Shown: positions 58,035 through 64,000 of the stretch, piece by piece
How positions within the stretch are numbered: the first letter of the stretch is position 1
How the letters are laid out: each line of letters begins with the position of its first letter
Assembly (NCBI GenBank): GCA_023150875.1
Contig: JAKLKC010000002.1
Coordinates: 62,001 to 126,000, forward strand
Origin: Myxococcota bacterium
GTDB taxonomy: Bacteria; Myxococcota_A; UBA796; UBA9615; JAKLKC01
Length of the DNA stretch: 64,000 nucleotides
Direction of reading: 5' to 3'
The notes under the pieces: model-generated
What the model saw: only the letters and a program-made list of their open reading frames with translations
The model's database searches: none
What the model was told of the DNA's origin: nothing
Translations under genes and position numbers: made by a program

Positions 58035-58880
58035 ATGGCGCGTGCGAAGAGGTCCCTCGGCCAGAACTTCCTCGTGGACCCCGGGGTCGCCCGCCGCATC
58101 GTCGACGCCGCCTCCATCGCACCCTCGGACTCCGTGCTGGAGATCGGCCCCGGCCGGGGAGCGCTGACCGAGATCCTGTGCCATCGCGCCGGCCGCCTGC
58201 TGGCCATCGAGAAGGACGACGAGCTCTTCCCCGCCCTCGCCGCCCGCTTCGCCGGCGACCCGAAGGTGACGGTGGTCCACGGGGACGCCCTGGACTACGA
58301 CCTGGACGGCCTGCTGCCCGGGGCCCCCTGGAAGGTCATCGCCAACCTCCCCTACAACGTTGCCACCCCCATCGCCCTGCGCCTCATGGCCCGGGGGGAC
58401 CTCTTCTCGGACCTCGTGCTGATGTTCCAGAGGGAGGTCGCGGCGCGCCTGGCGGCGGCGCCGGGGGGAGGGGAGTACGGGATCCCCTCGGTGATCGCGA
58501 GGGTCTACAGCGAGCCCTACCTTTTGTTCTCGGTCCAGCCGGGGTCCTTCCGCCCGGTGCCGAAGGTCGTCTCGACCGTCGTGCGGTTCCGGGTGCGCCG
58601 GGAGCCTCTGGTCCCGGCGGAGGAGATCCCCGCCTTCGAGCGGGTGGTCCGCTGCTCCTTCCACGGGCGGCGCAAGACCCTGCTCAACTCCCTGGCGACG
58701 TCCGAGCTCGCCCTGGACCCGGGACGGGTGCGCTCCGCCTGTGCTCGGGCGGGGATCGACCCCGGTCGCAGGGCCGAGACCCTGGCCGTCCTGGAGTTCC
58801 TCGCCCTCGAGCGGGCGATCGGGGAGGTCGCCGGGGCGGAGGGGGATGCCCCCGTACGGCGTGCGCGCCCGGGCGGTTGA
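58035..58880 (+). CDS. rsmA: 16S rRNA dimethyladenosine transferase RsmA/KsgA
   Basis: 281 residues. Dimethylates two adjacent adenines near the 3' end of 16S r[20 protein letters not shown] at the start, [13 protein letters not shown] (SAM-binding), [10 protein letters not shown] (catalytic motif IV) and [13 protein letters not shown] are conserved. One base separates it from tsaD. The stop overlaps the next gene's -35. Confidence 0.96.
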   Translation: MARAKRSLGQNFLVDPGVARRIVDAASIAPSDSVLEIGPGRGALTEILCHRAGRLLAIEKDDELFPALAARFAGDPKVTVVHGDALDYDLDGLLPGAPWKVIANLPYNVATPIALRLMARGDLFSDLVLMFQREVAARLAAAPGGGEYGIPSVIARVYSEPYLLFSVQPGSFRPVPKVVSTVVRFRVRREPLVPAEEIPAFERVVRCSFHGRRKTLLNSLATSELALDPGRVRSACARAGIDPGRRAETLAVLEFLALERAIGEVAGAEGDAPVRRARPGG

Positions 58881-58905
58881 AAGGGAGCGTCGCCATCGCT
58901 ATCCT
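58877..58905 (+). promoter_or_regulatory. Promoter of the transaldolase gene
   Basis: TTGAAA (58877-58882), 17-bp spacer, TATCCT (58900-58905). The -35 contains the rsmA stop codon. Confidence 0.65.
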
Positions 58906-58962
58906 TCGCGCGGCCGGGCGAGGATCCTCCCTCCCCCATCGACTCCCCCCAGCGAGATCCCC

Positions 58963-59706
58963 ATGCGCCTCTTCATCGATACCGCCAACCTCGACGAGAT
59001 CCGCGAGGTCGCCTCGTGGGGCATCCTCGACGGCGTCACCACCAACCCCTCGCTGATCGCCCGGGAGGGCCGGAACTTCGCGGAGGCCATCGACGAGATC
59101 TGCCGGTTGGTGGACGGACCGGTGAGCGCCGAGGTCGTGGCCCAGGACGCCGCGTCCATGCTCCGGGAGGCGAGGGTCCTGGCGCGGATCCACGAGAACG
59201 TGGTCGTGAAGGTCCCCATGGGCATCGAGGGGGTGAAGGCCGTCGCGGCCCTCTCCCAGGAGGGGATCCCCACCAACGTCACCCTGGTGTTCACGCCGGC
59301 CCAGGCCCTGCTCGCGGCCAAGGCGGGGGCCACCTTCGTCAGCCCCTTCGTGGGCCGCATCGACGACATCGGCGCGGACGGGATGCAGGTGGTGGCCGAC
59401 ATCGTCGAGCTGTTCGACACCTACGCCTACGATACCGACGTCCTCGCGGCCTCCATCCGCCACCCGGGGCACGTCCTGGGCGCCGCCAAGGCCGGCTCCC
59501 ACGTCGCCACCTGCCCGTTCAAGGTCCTCCAGCAGCTCTATCGGAATCCCCTCACCGACCTCGGGAACTCCGCGTTCCTCAAGGACTGGGCGGCGGTCCC
59601 GGGGGGGGACGACCTGGTGGGGCTCGTGACGGCGTTCCTGGACCGGCGCGACGCGCCGAGCAAGCCCCAGAAGGGGGCGAAGGCCGGCCGCAAGAAGAAG
59701 GAGTGA
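58963..59706 (+). CDS. Transaldolase (TalC/Fsa-type, small form)
   Basis: Small-form transaldolase/fructose-6-phosphate aldolase, 247 residues including a Lys-rich tail. [31 protein letters not shown] is replaced here by its motifs: [21 protein letters not shown] (Schiff-base Lys), [19 protein letters not shown] and FVGRIDDIG. The TIM barrel is complete; the tail [10 protein letters not shown] is an addition. Transaldolase activity in the pentose phosphate pathway is the usual role; aldolase activity cannot be excluded. Confidence 0.92.
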   Translation: MRLFIDTANLDEIREVASWGILDGVTTNPSLIAREGRNFAEAIDEICRLVDGPVSAEVVAQDAASMLREARVLARIHENVVVKVPMGIEGVKAVAALSQEGIPTNVTLVFTPAQALLAAKAGATFVSPFVGRIDDIGADGMQVVADIVELFDTYAYDTDVLAASIRHPGHVLGAAKAGSHVATCPFKVLQQLYRNPLTDLGNSAFLKDWAAVPGGDDLVGLVTAFLDRRDAPSKPQKGAKAGRKKKE

Positions 59707-59763
59707 CGGCGGCGGGCCGGTCCACCTCGCCCCCGATCCCCCGGGTCCGCCGCGGGTCCGCCG

Positions 59764-59792
59764 TTGACGGCGGGGGGCCTCCTTGCTATACC
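59764..59792 (+). promoter_or_regulatory. fadR-etfBA promoter
   Basis: TTGACG (59764-59769), 17-bp spacer, TATACC (59787-59792) with TGC directly upstream (extended -10). Confidence 0.7.
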
Positions 59793-59805
59793 CTCCCGGC
59801 GCTCC

Positions 59806-59823
59806 TGAATGACGGTTCATTCA
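59806..59823. promoter_or_regulatory. FadR-type operator
   Basis: Perfect 18-bp palindrome TGAATGACGGTTCATTCA, 13 bp after the -10 box. Outer 7-bp arms equal the Bacillus subtilis FadR consensus TGAATGA-N4-TCATTCA. Confidence 0.8.
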
Positions 59824-59875
59824 TGCGGCCGCCGGATCCACGCCACGGGCGGCCGGCGGCCCGCCGCGGAACAGG

Positions 59876-60532
59876 ATGCCCGAGCGAAAGAAGGACAAGC
59901 GCCGCCTCATCCTCGACGCCGCCGTCGAGGTCTTCGCCGCCCAGGGCTTCCACCGCTCCCGGGTGTCGGACATCGCCCGCCGGGCCGAGATCGCCGACGG
60001 GACGATCTACCTGTACTTCAAGAGCAAGGACGACGTCCTGATCTCGGTGTTCGAGGAGCGCATGGGCGAGCTCATCGAGGACGCCCGGGCTTTCGTCTCC
60101 GAGGCCCAGGATCCCCGGGAGCGCCTCCGCCGCTTCGCGCGGTTCCACGTCGCCATGGCCGAGCAGAACCGCTCCCTGGCGGCGGTGTTCCTGGTGGAGA
60201 TCCGCCTCTCCAACCGCTTCATGAAGGACTACCAGCCCCAGCGGCTGAAGGAGTACCTGGACCTGATCGGCGAGATCGTCGAGGACGGGCAGCGCGCGGG
60301 AGTCTTCCGCCCCGACGTGAACCCCATCGTCGTCCGCCGCGCCTTCTTCGGCGCGCTGGACGAGACGGCGATGCAGTGGATCCTCACGCCGGGGAGCCGC
60401 CGCCGCTACCGGCTCGAGCCGACGGCCGAGGAGATCACCGAGATCTTCATCCGTGGCCTCGCCCACGGGGCCGAGTCCCCCACCCAGCCACCGCCCCCCC
60501 AAACCGCGTTCAGCGAGGAGGTCGCTCCGTGA
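59876..60532 (+). CDS. fadR: FadR-like TetR-family repressor of fatty acid degradation
   Basis: 218 residues. HTH: LDAAVEVFAAQGFHRSRVS, DIARRAEIADGTIYLYFKSK, then DDVLISVFEERMGELIE. From memory this matches B. subtilis FadR closely, including the C-terminal FGALDETAMQWIL region (FGTIDETVTTWVM there). Acyl-CoA would release it from DNA. It precedes etfB with a GTGA overlap, as FadR precedes etfBA in the Bacillus lcfA operon. Its own promoter has the FadR palindrome. Confidence 0.88.
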   Translation: MPERKKDKRRLILDAAVEVFAAQGFHRSRVSDIARRAEIADGTIYLYFKSKDDVLISVFEERMGELIEDARAFVSEAQDPRERLRRFARFHVAMAEQNRSLAAVFLVEIRLSNRFMKDYQPQRLKEYLDLIGEIVEDGQRAGVFRPDVNPIVVRRAFFGALDETAMQWILTPGSRRRYRLEPTAEEITEIFIRGLAHGAESPTQPPPPQTAFSEEVAP

Positions 60533-61323
60533 AGATCGGCGTGTTGCTCAAGCAGGTGCCGGACACCGAGACCAAGATCCGCATCAAGCCCGACGGATCC
60601 GGGATCGAGACCGGCGACATCAAGTGGATCGTCAACCCCTACGACGAGCTCGCCGTCGAGGCGGGACTGCGCCTGAAGGAGAAGGTCGGAGGAGAGGTCG
60701 TCGTGGTCTCCCTCGGGCCCACCCGGGCCCAGGACGCGCTGCGGACCGCCCTCGCCATGGGGGCGGACCGTGCCATCCTCCTGGACAACGAGGCGTTCCA
60801 GGACGGCGACTCCCTGTCCACCTCCCGCGCCCTGGCGAAGGTGGTGCAGCAGGAGGGCTTCGAGATCGTCTTCGCCGGCAAGCAGGCCCTGGACGACGAC
60901 GCGGTGCAGGTGCCGCAGATCGTCGCCGAGCTCCTCGACTGGCCCCACGTGACCAACATCGAGTCCTTCGAGCTCCAGGGCGGAGGGGACGTCGCGCGGG
61001 TCAAGAGGGGCGTCGGCGGCGGGGTCACCGAGGTCATCGACGCCCGGCTCCCCGTGGTCCTCTCCTGCGACAAGGGCCTGAACGAGCCCCGCTACGCCAG
61101 CCTCCCCGGCATCATGAAGGCCAAGACCAAGCCCCTCGCCAAGAAGTCCCCGGCGGACCTCGGCCTCGACGCGGGCGAGGTCGGCAGGGCGGGCGCGGTG
61201 GTGGTCGCCTCGGAGTTCCACCTGCCGCCGGACCGTCCGGCGGGGCGGATCATCGAGGGCGACCTGCCCGCCGCCTGTGCCGAGCTGGTGCGGCTCCTCC
61301 GCGAAGAGGCCAAGGTCGTCTGA
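60529..61323 (+). CDS. etfB: Electron transfer flavoprotein, beta subunit
   Basis: 264 residues. Partner of EtfA in carrying electrons from acyl-CoA dehydrogenases to the quinone pool. MKIGVLLKQVPDTETKIRI opens the protein; VNPYDELAVEAGLRLKE, ALAMGADRAILLD and FAGKQALDDDAVQVPQIVAEL follow. The GTG start lies inside the fadR stop. Confidence 0.95.
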   Translation: MKIGVLLKQVPDTETKIRIKPDGSGIETGDIKWIVNPYDELAVEAGLRLKEKVGGEVVVVSLGPTRAQDALRTALAMGADRAILLDNEAFQDGDSLSTSRALAKVVQQEGFEIVFAGKQALDDDAVQVPQIVAELLDWPHVTNIESFELQGGGDVARVKRGVGGGVTEVIDARLPVVLSCDKGLNEPRYASLPGIMKAKTKPLAKKSPADLGLDAGEVGRAGAVVVASEFHLPPDRPAGRIIEGDLPAACAELVRLLREEAKVV

Positions 61324-61372
61324 GCCCCAAACGGGATGCCCGCGGGGCCTTCCCCGCGTGAGGAAAGCGAGA

Positions 61373-62350
61373 ATGCCGAACTTCCTGGTCTACTGTGAGC
61401 ACACGGGCGGGGCCCCCCGGCGCACCGCCCAGGAGCTGGTCTCCAAGGCGAAGGAGCTGGCCGGCGGAGGCGACGTCTCCGCCGTCCTCGTGGGCAGCGG
61501 ACTCTCGGACGAGGCCGCCTCCCTTGGCGGCTTCGGAGCGAGCAAGGTCTTCCTGGTGGAGGCCGACGCCCTCGCCGAGTACAGCGCCGAGGGCTACACC
61601 CGGGCGCTGTGCGACCTGATCGAGGACCTGAACCCCGACGTGGTCCTCGCCGCCGCCAGCCCCGTCGGCAAGGACCTGCTCCCCCGGGTCGCCGCCCGCA
61701 GCGGGGCGGGGCTCGCCACCGACTGCATCGACCTGGCCGCCGGGAGCCAGGGGGCCGTGAAGGCCCTCCGCCCCCTCTACGCCGGCAAGGCGCGGGCCTG
61801 GGTGGAGATCGTCACCCCCCGCCAGTTCTTCACCGTGCGCCCCAACTCGTTCCCCGTCCCCGCCGCCGGGGCCGGCGCCGCCGAGGTCGATCGGATCGCC
61901 GCCCAGGTCGAGGAGGCGGACCTCCGCGCCCGGGTGGTGGAGAAGGTCTCCGGTGGTGGCGCCAAGGTCGACCTGACCGAGGCCGACCGCATCGTGGCCG
62001 GGGGGCGCTCCCTCAAGTCGGCGGAGGGCTTCCAGATCCTGGAGGAGATGGCGGACGTCATCGGCGCCACCGTCGGTGCCTCCCGCGCCGCCGTGGACGC
62101 CGGCTTCGTGCCCCACTCGATGCAGGTCGGGCAGACCGGGAAGACCGTCAACCCCACCCTGTACATCGCCGTGGGGATCTCCGGCGCCATTCAGCACCTG
62201 GCGGGGATGCGGACCTCGAAGGTCATCGTCGCCATCAACAAGGACCCCGAGGCGCCGATCTTCCAGAAGAGCACGTACGGCATCGTCGCCGACCTCTTCG
62301 AGGCCGTGCCCGCCCTCACCGCCGAGTTCCGCAAGGCGCTGAGGGACTGA
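61373..62350 (+). CDS. etfA: Electron transfer flavoprotein, alpha subunit
   Basis: 325 residues. [20 protein letters not shown] at the start; the C-terminal FAD-binding domain has [44 protein letters not shown] and [22 protein letters not shown] lies before the ATG. Completes an operon for beta-oxidation electron flow, under FadR; the dehydrogenase genes are elsewhere. Confidence 0.96.
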   Translation: MPNFLVYCEHTGGAPRRTAQELVSKAKELAGGGDVSAVLVGSGLSDEAASLGGFGASKVFLVEADALAEYSAEGYTRALCDLIEDLNPDVVLAAASPVGKDLLPRVAARSGAGLATDCIDLAAGSQGAVKALRPLYAGKARAWVEIVTPRQFFTVRPNSFPVPAAGAGAAEVDRIAAQVEEADLRARVVEKVSGGGAKVDLTEADRIVAGGRSLKSAEGFQILEEMADVIGATVGASRAAVDAGFVPHSMQVGQTGKTVNPTLYIAVGISGAIQHLAGMRTSKVIVAINKDPEAPIFQKSTYGIVADLFEAVPALTAEFRKALRD

Positions 62351-62517
62351 TCCCGCGGCCCCCTCCTCCCGAATCCCCGTCCCGCCCCTCCCTCGTCCCG
62401 CCCGTCCCCATCGCGCATCCCCGTTGCACCACCCCCGTCCGGGTGGGGGCGCGCCCTCGCCGCCGCCTCGGGCCCTCCTAGTGTTGTCCCGAGGGGGCCG
62501 GGCCCGAGGTGGCCGCG

Positions 62518-64000
62518 ATGTCCGGCATCCCCGACCACATCCGCGCGCTGCTCGACGGCGGACAACACCAGGAAGCCCTGCGCCTGTGCGGGCAGCCGAC
62601 CGATCCGGTGACGGCACCGGACCTGGCGCTGGTCCGGGGACGGGTCCTCCTGGAGCTGGGACGCTTCGAGGAGGCGGACCTGGCCGCCGCCGAGGCCGCC
62701 GCCGCCGGCGCCCCCTCCTTGGAGGTCCGTTCCCTCCTCGCCGCCGTGCGTCGTGCCCGCTCCGACCGGACCGCCGCGCAGGAGGCGCGGTTCTTTGCCC
62801 GGGGCGTCGAGCCCCTGGGCGATCCGGGCCCGCTCCCGCTGGACGACCCGCTGGTCCGCCGGGAGCGGGACAGGAAGCTCCGCCAGCGCCTGCTCCTGCT
62901 GGGGATCCTGCTGGCGGGCATCGCAGCGCTGCTCGCCGCGCGGATCCAGGCCCGGGCGAGGGAGGGCGCGGCCCTCCAGGCCAGCAGGCACGCGGTCGCG
63001 GCGGGGGATCCCGAGTCGCTGAGGGAGGCGGAGGAGCTGCTGGAGCACCTTCTCCGGGGGGACGAGACCCCCCCGGGGAGCCTGCTCGTGGCCGCGGCGT
63101 CGGTGAAGGTGCTCCGCCACGACATCTACGACGGCGGGGCGTATCGGCTGGTGCAGGCCCGGAGGATGCTGGCGGTCGCCGCCGCGCGCGCAGGCGGAGG
63201 GGGAGGGGAGGGGGCCTCCGCGGAGGCGGCCCTCCGGGCCGTGGACGGCGACGTGGTCGGCGCCCTGGAGGTCGAGCCACCCGCCGGGGCCAGCGCCCTC
63301 GCCTGGACCGCCCGCGGCCGGGCCGCCGCGGTCCTCGGGGATTGGGAACGGGCGGCGACGGCGCTGCGCCGCTCGGTCTCCCTCGGAGGGGGCCCGGTGG
63401 CGCGGTTGCACCTCGCCCGAGCCTTGCTGGCGCGGGGGGATCGGGACGCCGCTCGGGCGGAGCTCGAGGCCATCCGTGCCGAGGGGCCCCGGTTCGCCGC
63501 CGCGGAGCTGGAGGCGGACCTGATGGGCGTCTCGGACCTGCCCCCCGGGGAGCGCCTCCGGGCGCTGGACGGCGTGGCGGAACGCGGCCGGCGCTGGTCC
63601 TCGCCCCGGCAGGCGGGCAGGCTGGAGGTGGCCAGGGCCAGGGTCCTCGCGGGCCTGGGGCGGGGGGGAGAGGCGGCGGCGGCCCTGGAGGCGGCCCTCC
63701 GCGCCGACCCGGACGGGCCGGACACCCTCCTCCAGGTGGCGCGGGAGGAGCGCCGGTGGGGAAGGATCCGGGACGCGCGGCTGCGCCTGACCGGGATGCA
63801 CCTGCGCCACCCCCTGGTGGGGGAGCCCCTGGGGGAGTGGGCCGCGTGCCTGTTCTACGCCGATCGGGCGTCGGGGATAGGACCCGCGCTGGACCGGCTG
63901 CCCGCCGCCGCCCGGAGCGGCTCCGGATACGCCCGGGCCCTGGCCTTCGCCGCCCGTGCCGAGGGCGAGCCCCGCAGGGCGGCGGAGTTGCTCGCCGACG
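62518..64000 (+). CDS. TPR-repeat protein with one membrane helix, cut by right edge
   Basis: Reading from ATG 62518 (GAGG upstream) the frame is open to the window end, 494 codons. TPR-type helix pairs (LALVRGRVLLELGRFEEADLA and others) fill the N-terminal 100 residues; one membrane helix (LLLLGILLAGIAALLAA, about residues 124-140) follows, then more TPRs, for example ARGRAAAVLGDWERAATALR and LHLARALLARGDRDAARAEL. The membrane helix divides two TPR blocks across the membrane. No enzymatic motif. Confidence 0.8.
   Translation, partial: MSGIPDHIRALLDGGQHQEALRLCGQPTDPVTAPDLALVRGRVLLELGRFEEADLAAAEAAAAGAPSLEVRSLLAAVRRARSDRTAAQEARFFARGVEPLGDPGPLPLDDPLVRRERDRKLRQRLLLLGILLAGIAALLAARIQARAREGAALQASRHAVAAGDPESLREAEELLEHLLRGDETPPGSLLVAAASVKVLRHDIYDGGAYRLVQARRMLAVAAARAGGGGGEGASAEAALRAVDGDVVGALEVEPPAGASALAWTARGRAAAVLGDWERAATALRRSVSLGGGPVARLHLARALLARGDRDAARAELEAIRAEGPRFAAAELEADLMGVSDLPPGERLRALDGVAERGRRWSSPRQAGRLEVARARVLAGLGRGGEAAAALEAALRADPDGPDTLLQVAREERRWGRIRDARLRLTGMHLRHPLVGEPLGEWAACLFYADRASGIGPALDRLPAAARSGSGYARALAFAARAEGEPRRAAELLAD

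Overview
The window is very GC-rich, with third codon positions almost always G or C. It reads as chromosomal core DNA of a Gram-negative bacterium of the old deltaproteobacterial/myxococcal sphere. This is an inference. It rests on the lptB-rpoN-hpf-hprK-EIIA-HPr-EI gene order, a Ser/Thr kinase with a PEGA-like tail, many lipoproteins, two proteins ending in MYXO-CTERM-like tails (one after an Asp-rich linker), and LPS transport genes. No insertion sequence, prophage, integrase or CRISPR array was seen. A gene is cut by each edge: an M50-like membrane protease on the left and a TPR protein on the right.

Layout. 1-5.6 kb: cut protease, a 43-aa basic protein, an alpha/beta hydrolase, a lipoprotein, a DnaA-box-like cluster (about 2.52-2.71 kb), a TetR regulator with its own palindrome, an RmlD-like reductase, a HAD protein, an acyl carrier protein and tRNA-Gly(GCC). 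5.7-12.9 kb: four translationally coupled genes for a TPR membrane protein and three large GT-C-type glycosyltransferases (two DUF2723, one STT3-like). 13.0-20.6 kb: nadK, recN, a PP2C phosphatase, an M23 peptidase and secA. 20.9-26.6 kb: rpsB-tsf-pyrH-frr-uppS-cdsA-tsaB. 26.6-33.8 kb: Ser/Thr kinase, DUF465 protein, asd, a beta-propeller/Fn3 surface protein, a truA fused to a VOC domain, and a FYDLN-type zinc-ribbon protein. 33.9-40.7 kb: a BNR-type lipoprotein, rplM-rpsI, pyrG, an LpxL-like acyltransferase, an LptA-like lipoprotein and lptB. 40.9-46.7 kb: rpoN, hpf and a regulatory PTS (hprK, EIIA-Man, HPr, EI) without sugar permease components. 46.7-54.4 kb: secreted proteins (monoheme lipoprotein, FG-GAP/UnbV protein, beta-propeller lipoprotein, three tandem NHL lipoproteins, one unknown lipoprotein). 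54.5-59.7 kb: half of a GT4 glycosyltransferase, a selenoprotein, tsaD, rsmA and a transaldolase. 59.8-62.4 kb: fadR-etfB-etfA. 62.5 kb to the end: a TPR protein.

The main result is at 55323-57011. A lipoprotein gene has one in-frame TGA at codon 69, directly after a Glu-Pro-Cys-Gly motif. The TGA is followed by a hairpin with a GGUCUU loop exactly 18 nt downstream, a good bacterial SECIS candidate. Codons inside the hairpin end in A/T, unlike the rest of the gene. The protein is a UshA-like metallophosphatase fold with eroded metal ligands plus four CxxCH haem sites, so a Cys-Gly-Sec redox protein of the cell envelope is proposed. A second result is a FadR-type repressor upstream of etfBA with a TGAATGA-N4-TCATTCA operator at its promoter, the arrangement known from Bacillus fatty-acid degradation control. 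Promoters are easy to read here: many show TTGAC/TTGAA, a 16-18 bp spacer and a TANNNT box, and three genes appear to be transcribed as leaderless mRNAs.
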